Positions 1 through 7,553 of a DNA stretch of 38,095 bases are shown piece by piece. The stretch spans positions 1-38,095 of the forward strand of contig JAAUUJ010000020.1 in NCBI GenBank assembly GCA_012030715.1, written 5' to 3'. Source of the DNA: Synechococcaceae cyanobacterium SM2_3_1 (lineage in GTDB: Bacteria; Cyanobacteriota; Cyanobacteriia; Thermostichales; Thermostichaceae). Numbering within the stretch: the stretch's first letter is position 1; each line of letters starts with the position of its first letter. The notes under the pieces are model-generated. The model was not told the origin of the DNA. It saw only the letters and a list, made by a program, of their open reading frames with translations, and did not search any database. A program made the translations under genes and the position numbers.

Positions 1-148
1 AGCAAACGGGTATTGTGGGCTACACAATTAATTTCAATCGCTATTTTATAAGTATGAGCCGCCAGAGCCGTTGGAGGCGATCGAGGCTAAGATCAAGCAA
101 CTGGAGAGTGAAATTCTGGAATTGCTGCAAGGAGCAAAAGGAGGATAG
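1..148 (+). pseudogene. hsdM: Type I restriction-modification DNA methyltransferase HsdM, C-terminal tail (partial, frameshifted)
   Basis: Only the last ~48 codons are inside the window. The tail reads GYTINFNRYF, then continues one frame over as YKYEPPEPLEAIEAKIKQLE up to the TAG at 146-148. This is the usual end of HsdM, a GY-INFNRYFY core followed by a charged coiled coil that packs against HsdS. The break lies in the four-T run 44-47, where a fifth T would restore one frame. HsdM supplies the adenine methyltransferase of the complex. The last codons also contain the AAAGGAGG ribosome-binding site of the next gene, which fits co-transcription. The catalytic part lies upstream and cannot be judged. 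Confidence 0.8.
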
Positions 149-151
149 ATC

Positions 152-405
152 GTGCAGAGTATTAAACTTAAGTCGCGCATTGGCTCAGATGGCATTTTAC
201 ATTTAGATATTCCAGTGGGGCTAACTGATAGAGATTTAGAAGTGATGATCATTTTCAAGCGATCGCGCCACAAACTACGGTTGCTACACCAGAGTCTTTA
301 GGGTGGCCACCAGGCTTTTTTGAACGAACGGCTGGCAGCATTCAGGATGAAACGTTTATTCGGCATCCCCAGGGAGATTTTGATGAGCGGGAGCCCTTCG
401 AGTAA
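152..405 (+). pseudogene. VapB-like antitoxin of the downstream PIN toxin (frameshifted)
   Basis: GTG start with AAAGGAGG 8-15 nt upstream, three bases after hsdM. The first ~34 residues (VQSIKLKSRIGSDGILHLDI...) have the beta-strand pattern of an antitoxin DNA-binding head. The frame then breaks at the four-T run 252-255; one more T joins it to a second half containing LGWPPGFFERTAGSIQDE and ending EREPFE at the TAA 403-405. The repaired protein is 84 aa. The LGWPxGFFExTxG tail is, from memory, typical of cyanobacterial antitoxins paired with PIN toxins. The stop overlaps the toxin ATG (TAATG), so the two are translationally coupled. If the break is real the toxin would lack its antidote, which argues for sequence error or an inactive toxin. 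Confidence 0.7.
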
Positions 406-809
406 TGTATCTTCTCGATACAAACACTTGCATTGTGTATCTGAAATCTGCGGATTCAGTTGTGAGACGGCGGTTGGAATCTATCGCTCCTGATGACATT
501 GCGGTTTGCTCAGTGGTTAAAGCAGAGTTATTTTATGGAGCCATGCGGAGCCGTAATCCAGACCGTAACCTGGCACTTCAGCAAGAATTTGTGAACAAGT
601 TTCTTTCTTTGCCATTTGATGATAACTCAGCCATGATTTTTGGCAGAATTCGTAGCCAGCTCACGGCGGCTGGTACTCCCATTGGCCCCTATGATTTACA
701 GATTGCGGCTATTTCCTTGGTGCATCATTGCATCCTGGTAACCCATAACACTAGGGAATTTAGACGAGTGGATGGGCTGCAAATCGAAGATTGGGAAGCA
801 GAAGGATGA
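405..809 (+). CDS. vapC: VapC-family PIN-domain ribonuclease toxin
   Basis: A complete 134-aa protein of normal VapC length. The PIN acidic residues are in place: D5 (LLDTNTCI), E41 (VKAELFYGA) and D97 (IGPYDLQIAA), followed by the THNTREF segment usual before the last strand. VapC toxins are Mg-dependent ribonucleases that cut tRNA or other structured RNA when released from antitoxin. The ATG overlaps the antitoxin stop by one base, and the TGA is overlapped by the ATG of hsdS (806), placing the pair inside the restriction operon. No catalytic residue is visibly missing. Confidence 0.9.
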   Translation: MYLLDTNTCIVYLKSADSVVRRRLESIAPDDIAVCSVVKAELFYGAMRSRNPDRNLALQQEFVNKFLSLPFDDNSAMIFGRIRSQLTAAGTPIGPYDLQIAAISLVHHCILVTHNTREFRRVDGLQIEDWEAEG

Positions 810-2154
810 GCCAAGTTCCTGAGAAGCCAACTCATTTTTTAAGTCGCCAGTGGAAACCCTATCCGAGCTATAAGCGATCGCGTGTGGAGTGGTTAGGTGA
901 AGTACCTGAGCATTGGGATGTCCGAAAACTCAAATTTATTGCAAGTCTAAATATGGGTCAGTCTACTGACTCCTCTGACTACAATTATGATGGTGAAGGA
1001 GTTCCTTTTCTCCAAGGAAAAGCGGAATTTGGTTCTATCTATCCAAAACCTCTTCTGTATACTCAAACTGCCAATAAGTTTGCCCTGAAAGACGACATTC
1101 TACTTTCAGTCAGAGCACCTGTTGGGGACTTGAATATTGCAGATCAAGAATATGGCATTGGTCGTGGTCTTTGTGCAATACGACCTTTGGAAGAAACCTA
1201 CAGAAATTTTCTGCGATACTTTTTGGAAGTTGGAAAAATGAACTGCTTTCTATCGCTACAGGCAGTACATATGAAGCCGTAAGCATTTCGCAAGTGGCTA
1301 ATATGCGGTGTATTCTGCCCCCCATTGAAGAACAAAAACAAATCGCCCGCTTCCTAGACCGCGAAACCACTCGCATCGACACCCTCATCACCAAAAAACG
1401 CGAACTTATCGACCTCCTCCAGAAAAAACAAGATGCAATTATTTATGAAGTTGTAACTCAAGGGCTAAATCCTGATACTTCTTTTCGATATGGAGGCATT
1501 GAATGGCTTGATAAAATACCAGCACATTGGAAATCAGTACGACTGAAAATTATTGCAGAATCTATTCAAACTGATCCCTTCGGAAGGCAACTTCATTTTG
1601 ATGACTATTCTTCTGGTGGTATTCCAGTTATTAATCCTTCTCATCTTTACAATGGCAAGATTTTTGCTGATCCTGATGTAGCAGTTGATCAGAAGACATG
1701 GGATCGGCTATCAAGACATGAATTATTAGAGGGCGATATTGTATTTGCTCGGCGCGGTGAATTAGGTCGATGTGGGCTAGTAACATCTGAAGAAGTTGGC
1801 TGGTTATGCGGCACAGGAAGCATGAGGGTTCGGTTATATAAGGACTGGGTTTTGCCAGCATTCATTATTCAGGCCTTGTCTATAAATGGTGCCGCTGAAC
1901 AACTGATCTTAGAATCAGTCGGTTCAACAATGGACAACTTAAACACTAAAGTTCTTGGCGACTTGTTGCTTCCTTTGCCTCCAATAAACGAACAGAAGAC
2001 CATTGTTTCTTATTTGCAAGAACGAAATGAATATTTCCAAAGCCTATTAGAGAAAACTCAAGCAAGCATTGATGAGATGAGGCATTATCGATCTTCACTT
2101 ATTACTGCTGCTGTGACTGGCAAGATTGATGTGTGTGAGGAGGCAAAGCTATGA
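806..2154 (+). pseudogene. hsdS: Type I restriction-modification specificity subunit HsdS (frameshifted)
   Basis: HsdS reads the split DNA target and scaffolds HsdM and HsdR. Repairing one break gives 449 aa with the classical layout: target-recognition domain 1 starting at VEWLGEVPEHW, a conserved helix region (PPIEEQKQIARFLDRET), domain 2 starting at IEWLDKIPAHW, and a second helix region (PPINEQKTIVSYLQERN). The break is at the five-A run 1234-1238: one frame runs to a stop at 1282, the other continues as KNELLSIATGSTYEAVSISQ; a sixth A joins them. The chosen ATG at 806 overlaps the vapC stop. Both recognition domains are otherwise complete, so the damage is one base. The 3' end overlaps the next gene by four bases. 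Confidence 0.88.
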
Positions 2155-2438
2155 ATCTGGAAACTTTGCAGAGCCAGCGACAAGCTATCCTACACATTGC
2201 CGCCAAGCATGGGGCATTTAACCAGTACATTTTTGGTTCCGTTGCGCGGCAGGAAAGCACCCCTAACAGCGATCTGGATTTGTTGGCAGAGCTTGAAACC
2301 CAACGCACCTTACTGGATCAGATCGCCCTAATTCAAGACCTACAAGAATTCTTGGGTTGCCCTGTCGATGTGGTTGAACCCGATAGCCTACATGACCTGA
2401 TTCGCGATCAGATTCTTCAGGAGGCAATCCCCCTATGA
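2151..2438 (+). CDS. MNT-domain nucleotidyltransferase (MntA-type antitoxin), orphan
   Basis: A 95-aa minimal nucleotidyltransferase. The signature is IFGSVARQE ... NSDLDLLAEL at residues ~27-47: GS on the first turn, then the D-x-D metal pair, with a third strand VDVVEPDSL near residue 78. In known pairs MntA adds AMP to a HEPN ribonuclease toxin (DUF86) and silences it. The start overlaps the hsdS stop (ATGA). No HEPN gene follows: the next 100 bases hold only short open frames, so the usual partner is missing. It could also act on another HEPN protein elsewhere. Confidence 0.85.
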   Translation: MNLETLQSQRQAILHIAAKHGAFNQYIFGSVARQESTPNSDLDLLAELETQRTLLDQIALIQDLQEFLGCPVDVVEPDSLHDLIRDQILQEAIPL

Positions 2439-2485
2439 AATTTAATTTTCTATCATCAAATCATCCTCCCTCCTCCTAAACCGCT

Positions 2486-2536
2486 ATGGCACAAACGGCG
2501 ATCGACCTTCGCAACCCTAAAATTCTGGAGCATTAA
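2486..2536 (+). other. Short open frame between toxin-antitoxin modules, possible gene remnant
   Basis: The 102-base gap 2439-2540 holds a 16-codon frame (MAQTAIDLRNPKILEH) with no convincing ribosome-binding site. It is preceded by a tract of TCCTCCC repeats. It may be the stump of a lost gene, perhaps where a HEPN partner once lay, or chance. No function is assigned. Confidence 0.2.
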
Positions 2537-2540
2537 ACCC

Positions 2541-2789
2541 ATGCAATTATCCATTCCTGAATCCATCATCCAATCCATCCGACTGCCCGAAAACCGCATC
2601 GAAGCCGAACTGCTCAAAGAACTCGCTATTGCTCTCTATACCCAGGAGTTGTTGTCCTTCGGCAAAGCCCGTGAGCTGGCTAACCTTGACCACCGCCAAT
2701 TTAGCCAACTTCTAGGCGAGCGAAACATCCCTCGGCATTATTCCGAAACCGAACTCGCAGAAGACCTAGACTATGCCCGTCATCAGTAA
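2541..2789 (+). CDS. UPF0175-family antitoxin
   Basis: An 82-aa protein matching the UPF0175 (COG2886) pattern: an N-terminal strand (MQLSIPESIIQSIRLPEN), then a helix with KELAIALYTQELLSFGKARE, then a helix-turn-helix-like part (LANLDHRQFSQLLGERNIP). This family is the antitoxin of DUF3368 PIN toxins; the helical part is thought to bind the operator and the C-terminus to block the toxin. The last 17 bases overlap the toxin gene, a typical coupled arrangement. No break is seen. Confidence 0.88.
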   Translation: MQLSIPESIIQSIRLPENRIEAELLKELAIALYTQELLSFGKARELANLDHRQFSQLLGERNIPRHYSETELAEDLDYARHQ

Positions 2790-3279
2790 CACCTCGCCTC
2801 TCCTCAATTTGGCGATCGTTGACCATTTGTTCCTGCTGCCTCAGCAGTTTGGTCAAATCTACATTCCTCCGGCAGTTTTCACTGAGTTGAAAATCGATGA
2901 AGATCTGCCTGGCTCTCGCGCCCTACAAGCCGCCATCAATGAGAGGTGGCTAATTCCCCAGGCAGTGGAAAACACAGCATTTGTGAATCTTTTGCGGCGC
3001 GATTTGCATCAAGGTGAATCTGAAGCCATTGCCCTAGCAGTTGAACTGTCTGCCGACAAAATTTTGCTTGATGAGAAAGAAGCCCGACAGGCAGCCAGAG
3101 CCTTAGGACTGAGCATCACAGGCGTCTTAGGAATTTTGCTCAGAGGTTGGCATGAAGGAAGCGTCTCCTCAATCAAAGCTGTAATTGAACGCTTACAACA
3201 AGATGCGAACTTTCGGATTGCCCCAGCATTACTGACTCAAATTTTGCAAGGAAGTGGCGAACTTGAAGAAAGTCCATAG
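2773..3279 (+). CDS. DUF3368 PIN-domain toxin
   Basis: A 168-aa PIN-like protein of the DUF3368 family. It opens with VISNTSPLLNLA, where many family members carry Asn in place of the first PIN aspartate, followed by LHQGESEAIALAVEL and ILLDEKEARQAARALGLSIT. The last segment supplies acidic residues expected at the metal site. It is presumed to be a ribonuclease toxin neutralised by the overlapping UPF0175 gene. Length and motifs look intact, so this appears to be the one fully preserved two-gene module in the island. Confidence 0.88.
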   Translation: MPVISNTSPLLNLAIVDHLFLLPQQFGQIYIPPAVFTELKIDEDLPGSRALQAAINERWLIPQAVENTAFVNLLRRDLHQGESEAIALAVELSADKILLDEKEARQAARALGLSITGVLGILLRGWHEGSVSSIKAVIERLQQDANFRIAPALLTQILQGSGELEESP

Positions 3280-3377
3280 CTTAAAGGTCATTCCAGTAGA
3301 GCCTATTCTGCCCTTATTGCCTATGCTTTCCATTGGCTGCGGCTATGATTGAACCAAATCTTCTACGCTAACCCCCT

Positions 3378-3737
3378 ATGGCACAGATCACTATTGACAT
3401 CCCCGATGACCTCGCCCAATGGCTTCAACAGTTTCAATCCCAACTGCCTCAGGTACTAGAGCTGGGTTTACAAGAGTTAGAAACCCAACAGCGATCCGCT
3501 AATTTTCTCGACGAGCAAGACATCATTCTTCGTCTTGCCAGCCAGCCCACCCCAGAACAAATTCTCGCTATCCGCCCTTCCCCAGAATTTCAAGCACGGG
3601 TCAGCGATCTGCTAGATCAAAGCAAGACAGGCATCCTTTCTGCAAAGGGTGAAGCTGAACTAGAGCGCTACCTCACCTTAGAGCATCTCGCGCGTTTAGC
3701 TAAAACCCATGCCCTGGCACAGCTTCAGGCATCATGA
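3378..3737 (+). CDS. Small antitoxin-like protein paired with an HNH nuclease
   Basis: A 119-aa protein opening MAQITIDIPDDLAQWLQQF, a ribbon-type beta-strand start common in antitoxins, followed by helices containing SQPTPEQILAIRPSPEFQ and LSAKGEAELERYLTLEHLARLAK. Proteins of this shape often sit directly upstream of small HNH nucleases in cyanobacteria; that pairing is from memory and its toxin-antitoxin nature is inferred. The stop overlaps the ATG of the HNH remnant by four bases (ATGA). The gene is intact while its partner is reduced to two ends. Confidence 0.65.
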   Translation: MAQITIDIPDDLAQWLQQFQSQLPQVLELGLQELETQQRSANFLDEQDIILRLASQPTPEQILAIRPSPEFQARVSDLLDQSKTGILSAKGEAELERYLTLEHLARLAKTHALAQLQAS

Positions 3738-3895
3738 GTACCTACGTGCCCGCCGCCCTGCGCAAGCAAGTCATTGAACGGGCAAACAGTCGCTAAACCG
3801 CAGAAGGCAGAGTCACCGTCCTGATTCTTCAGTTCAACTATCCAGATCGGGTGCAAGAGCGAGCAGGGTTAATCGCGATCGGGCAGTATTTTTAG
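3734..3895 (+). pseudogene. HNH endonuclease remnant (both ends kept, core deleted)
   Basis: Reading from the ATG gives MSTYVPAALRKQVIERANSR and then TAA at 3794. The same frame continues TAEGRVTVLILQFNYPDRVQ... to a TAG at 3893. The first part is the usual start of a ~170-aa cyanobacterial HNH nuclease, just before its CEYC zinc knuckle. The second is the usual end of the same family (L-T-EGR-TV-LLQLN-PDR). The whole HNH core is missing, which fits an internal deletion joining the two ends and leaving a stop at the junction. The product cannot be a nuclease. Confidence 0.7.
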
Positions 3896-4061
3896 AGGCT
3901 TAACCAACCTTGGGCGTACCACTATATTTTTGCTAAGAATGAATGAGGCTAGCCGACTTTAGTTACGCCAAGCTCCAGCAGCGCAGGGAAACTTACCCAA
4001 TCGTTTGAGAGACGGATAGCCTAACCAACCCAACGTCACATGGCGGGGAATCCTTGAACGT
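3896..4061 (+). other. Intergenic stretch before hsdR with possible coding debris
   Basis: The frame of the HNH remnant stays open after its stop for RLNQPWAYHYIFAKNE and ends at 3945-3948. A second short frame near 3945 reads MRLADFSYAKLQQRRETYPI. Neither has a clear ribosome-binding site or a family I recognise. They look like debris, but this is not certain. No clear promoter was found upstream of hsdR. Confidence 0.25.
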
Positions 4062-6365
4062 ATGGATATCACCGAAAAAGCCTTTGAAACCTATATCGTG
4101 GATCATCTGTGTCAGGTTCAAGGCTATCGTTCGCGGGTATCCAAACGAAAAAACGATGCTAGAGACTCCCACTATCAAAAATTTCTGTGCCTCGATTGGG
4201 AAACTCTCCTGGAGTTCATCACCGCTACTCAACCCGACACCTGGAAAGCCCTCGAAAAACAACACGGCACCGCTACCGTAGGCGATAAGTTTCTCCAACG
4301 ACTCACCCGCGAAATAGAGCGGCGAGGCACCTTAGACGTGCTACGCCGGGGTATCAGAGACTACGGCTGCTACTTCCAACTTGCCTACTTCAAGCCCGTC
4401 AGCACCCTTAACCCAGAGCATCAGATCCTTTATCGCAAAAATATCCTCAGCGTCGTGCGCCACTGCCACTACAGCGCCGTTGAAACCAAAGATGCTCTCG
4501 ATATTGTTATTTTCCTCAACGGCTTGCCCATCTTTACCCTGGAACTCAAGAATAAGCAGACTGGGCAAACGGTGAACCATGCCCGTGAGCAGTATGCTAA
4601 AGACCGCCAGCCTAAAGGCGAACCCCTACTTCAGTTCAAACGGTGCCTCGCCCACTTTGCCGTAGACGACGATGAAGTCTACATGGCCACCCGTCTAGAA
4701 GGCAAACAAACCTACTTCTTACCCTTTAATCAAGGCAACAACGGTGGTGCAGGTAATCCACCCAATCCTAAAGGTTACGCCAGCGCTTACCTCTGGGAAG
4801 ACCTCTTTGCCCCCGATAGCATCCTGGAACTCATCGGCAGTTTCATCCACCTTGAAACCGATGAACGCAACGATGTCAAAACAGAGAAGTTGATCTGCCC
4901 TCGCTACCATCAGCGCAGCGCCGTACAGAGCCTCATTGCCCATGCTCAACAACAGGGCGCGGGGCAGCATTACCTAATTGAGCACAGCGCTGGCAGCGGC
5001 AAAAGTAATACGATCGCCTGGTTAGCCCATCGCCTTGCCTCTTTACATAATGAACAAAACCAGCGAGTGTTTGACTCTCTAATTATGATTACAGATCGCC
5101 GAGTACTCGATCGCCAACTCCAAAATACCGTTCGCCAATTTGAGCAAACCCCTGGAGTCGTTGCCATCATCGACAAACACAGCGATCAACTCGTTGAAGC
5201 CCTCACCAGTGGCGCAAACATCATCGTCAGCACCCTGCAAAAATTCCCCTTCATCGTTAACAAAGTTGATCAACTACAAGGGCGAAACTTCGCCATCATC
5301 GTCGATGAAGCCCACTCCTCCCAAACCGGAGAAGCCAGCAAAAGCCTCAAGGAAGTCCTCCAGGTTCAAACCGGATTCGATCAACCTCTCCTGCACACCA
5401 TGTACGTGGATAAAACCATCAGTAAAGTTGCGACCGTGCAGACCCTGAGTCGCCTAAATCGCACCTACCCACGTAAAACGGAAACAATGGTTCTAGACTT
5501 TGCTAATGAAGCAGACGACATTCAATCTGATTTTCAGCCGTACTACGAAGCCACTTTACTGAGTGAGGGCACCGATCCGAACAAACTCTACGATACCCAA
5601 GCCCTACTCAAAGAGTTCCGTCTCTACAACGATGAAGAGGTTGCTGAAATTGCAGCACTTTATCTCAGGAAGGGTGAAAAAGCCAGCCAGCTTCAACCCT
5701 TACTTAGAAAAATTGTGGGGCGCTACGAGTATATTCCCGAATCCGAACGGCGGTTAGAATTTAAGCATCGACTCCGCTCCTATACTCGTCTCTACGCTTT
5801 TTTATCTCAGATTGTCACCTTCAAAGACCCAGAATTAGAACAACTTTACCTGTTTGCCCGACTGTTATTACGTGCCTTGCCCCAAGATCGAGAGAAAACG
5901 AGTCTCCGAGCAGCGGAATATGCTGATTTAGAAAGCTATCGCATCCAGAAAACCTTTAGTGGGGTAATTGGCTTACAATCTGGAGCCGGAACCCTTGAGC
6001 CCCTCTCTGATCTAGACAGTGCTGTGATAAAAGACCCTGAAAAGGCTGCCCTTTCAGAAATCATTGCTGAAATTAATCAAAGATTTGGCACTGACTTTAC
6101 GGAAGCAGATCGCGTCTTCTTTGCTGAGTTAAAGACCCGACTTTCAGAGAATGAGAGTTTGCAAGCCAGTGCTAAAGCCAATACAAAGGAAAATGTCCAA
6201 CTCTTGCACGATGCCTTGTTTAACTCGATCCTTCAGACCATGATCGACAGCAACTTCGAGATGTTCAAGCGGATTAATGACAATGAAGAGTTTGGACAGA
6301 TTGTTAGAGCAAAAATTTTTGATCAGGTTTACCAAGGGATCTTGGATAAACTGAATCATGATTAG
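4062..6365 (+). CDS. hsdR: Type I restriction endonuclease subunit HsdR, internally deleted
   Basis: HsdR is the ATP-driven DNA translocase and nuclease of the complex. The 767-aa frame has the nuclease motif (D147, then LELKNK with E161 and K163), Walker A (SAGSGKSN, 309-316) and the DEAH box (IIVDEAHSSQTGE, 413-424). About nine residues later, at ~5361, it jumps to TGFDQPLLHTMYVDK and the QTLSRLNR motif (460-467). In intact relatives about 250-300 residues lie between these points, including helicase motifs III to V; full length is about 1000-1070 aa. The join keeps the frame. Everything downstream, including the C-terminal helical domain, is present. The protein should be unable to translocate and probably cannot restrict. 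Confidence 0.9.
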   Translation: MDITEKAFETYIVDHLCQVQGYRSRVSKRKNDARDSHYQKFLCLDWETLLEFITATQPDTWKALEKQHGTATVGDKFLQRLTREIERRGTLDVLRRGIRDYGCYFQLAYFKPVSTLNPEHQILYRKNILSVVRHCHYSAVETKDALDIVIFLNGLPIFTLELKNKQTGQTVNHAREQYAKDRQPKGEPLLQFKRCLAHFAVDDDEVYMATRLEGKQTYFLPFNQGNNGGAGNPPNPKGYASAYLWEDLFAPDSILELIGSFIHLETDERNDVKTEKLICPRYHQRSAVQSLIAHAQQQGAGQHYLIEHSAGSGKSNTIAWLAHRLASLHNEQNQRVFDSLIMITDRRVLDRQLQNTVRQFEQTPGVVAIIDKHSDQLVEALTSGANIIVSTLQKFPFIVNKVDQLQGRNFAIIVDEAHSSQTGEASKSLKEVLQVQTGFDQPLLHTMYVDKTISKVATVQTLSRLNRTYPRKTETMVLDFANEADDIQSDFQPYYEATLLSEGTDPNKLYDTQALLKEFRLYNDEEVAEIAALYLRKGEKASQLQPLLRKIVGRYEYIPESERRLEFKHRLRSYTRLYAFLSQIVTFKDPELEQLYLFARLLLRALPQDREKTSLRAAEYADLESYRIQKTFSGVIGLQSGAGTLEPLSDLDSAVIKDPEKAALSEIIAEINQRFGTDFTEADRVFFAELKTRLSENESLQASAKANTKENVQLLHDALFNSILQTMIDSNFEMFKRINDNEEFGQIVRAKIFDQVYQGILDKLNHD

Positions 6366-6482
6366 TTCATTCTGATATGAGTAGTCTCCTCATAAAGGCA
6401 ATCTAATACTGTGCTGGTGCGGACGGAGCAAAGGTTATCGGTCAGAGTTCGAGGTTACCTGCCGCCGCACAACTTCACCGAT
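6366..6482. other. Convergent junction between accessory island and core genes
   Basis: A 117-base gap between the stops of hsdR (plus) and the deacetylase gene (minus). It shows no inverted repeat with a T-run that I would call a terminator. Composition shifts to GC-rich here, and genes change from defence and toxin-antitoxin types to housekeeping types, so it marks the island edge. Confidence 0.4.
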
Positions 6483-7400
6483 CTAGAGACGGTACTGGCG
6501 AAATACTTCCTCCGCCGCCCGGTGCAGCAGGGCATGACGGGCTACTAGCGCCGAGAGATCCCGAGCATAGCCTCCCCCGATCACACAGGCCACCGGATAG
6601 CCCTGGGCCATACAGCAGCTCAACACCTGCATCTCGCGGCGGTAAAGTCCCGTGTCTGTCAGGGCTAATTTCCCCAACAGATCCTCCACATGCGGATCCA
6701 CACCCGCGTCGTAGAGCACCAGATCGGGCCGCACTTGACTGACAAGATCCGGCAGGTAGTGATCCAGGGTTTGCAGGTAAGCCTCATCCTCCATGCCAGC
6801 GGGCAGAGGCACATCCAGATCACTGATCTGCTTGGTGCCAGGGAAGTTGACATCACAGTGCATGGAAAAAGTAAAAACCCGTGGATCCGACTGAAAGATG
6901 GCCGCCGTGCCATCCCCCTGATGCACATCCAGATCCAGAATTAAAATTCGTTCTACCCGTCCCTGCTGCAGAAGCAGCCGCGCTGCAATCGCCAGATCAT
7001 TAAAGATGCAGAAGCCCGAACCATAGGCAGGAAAGGCATGATGCGTACCTCCAGCGGTATTACAGGCAATCCCATGCTCCAGGGCCAGTTCCGCCGCCAG
7101 GACGGTACCCCCCACTGCTAAACAGGTACGTTGAGCTAACTCTGGGGACCAGGGTAAGCCGATGCGCCGCTGGGCTTTAGCCTCCAGATACCCCTCACAG
7201 TAGGCCTGCACATAGCTGGGTTCATGCACGGTTTCGATCCAGCCACGGGGAGGAGGTTCGGGTTGATAAAATTGCTCGGGGGTCGCCACCCGTTGCCGAA
7301 CCAGGTAGGAGTAGAGTTGCCCAAATTTGGGCATGGGAAAGCGGTGTCCTTCTGGTAGGGGAGCTACATAACCAGGGTGGTAAACCAGGGGAACTGGCAT
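6483..7400 (-). CDS. Histone deacetylase-family amidohydrolase
   Basis: A 305-aa zinc amidohydrolase of the HDAC/AcuC/acetylpolyamine fold. It has the His pair GGTHHAF (H120, H121), the metal motif LDLDVHQGDG (D158, H160), a third ligand region YDAGVDPHVEDLLG, and the GGGYARD loop. Bacterial members remove acetyl groups from proteins, polyamines or other small amines; the substrate is not readable here. The open frame runs further upstream to 7988, but that part lies antisense inside argD; the ATG at 7400 (MPVPLVYHPGY) starts the conserved domain. It diverges from argD across 153 bases, which should hold both promoters. Confidence 0.9.
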   Translation of the reverse strand: MPVPLVYHPGYVAPLPEGHRFPMPKFGQLYSYLVRQRVATPEQFYQPEPPPRGWIETVHEPSYVQAYCEGYLEAKAQRRIGLPWSPELAQRTCLAVGGTVLAAELALEHGIACNTAGGTHHAFPAYGSGFCIFNDLAIAARLLLQQGRVERILILDLDVHQGDGTAAIFQSDPRVFTFSMHCDVNFPGTKQISDLDVPLPAGMEDEAYLQTLDHYLPDLVSQVRPDLVLYDAGVDPHVEDLLGKLALTDTGLYRREMQVLSCCMAQGYPVACVIGGGYARDLSALVARHALLHRAAEEVFRQYRL

Positions 7401-7553
7401 TGCAAACAAGATCAGGCGGAGTGAACGCCATGAGTCTAACCTCTCGAGCAGCTCTAGAATTTCCAACAGAACCCAGAACGAGGCCTGACCCGAGATCCTT
7501 CCACCACCCGCACACAGGTGCGATAAACTTTGGAGAAGTCTTTGCACTCGAGT

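Noticed and set aside
7530-7553. TTG start for argD at 7530
   Set aside because: The ATG at 7554 gives a family-like N-terminus; the GGAGAAG near 7532 is too far from it to decide, but a TTG start is less likely.
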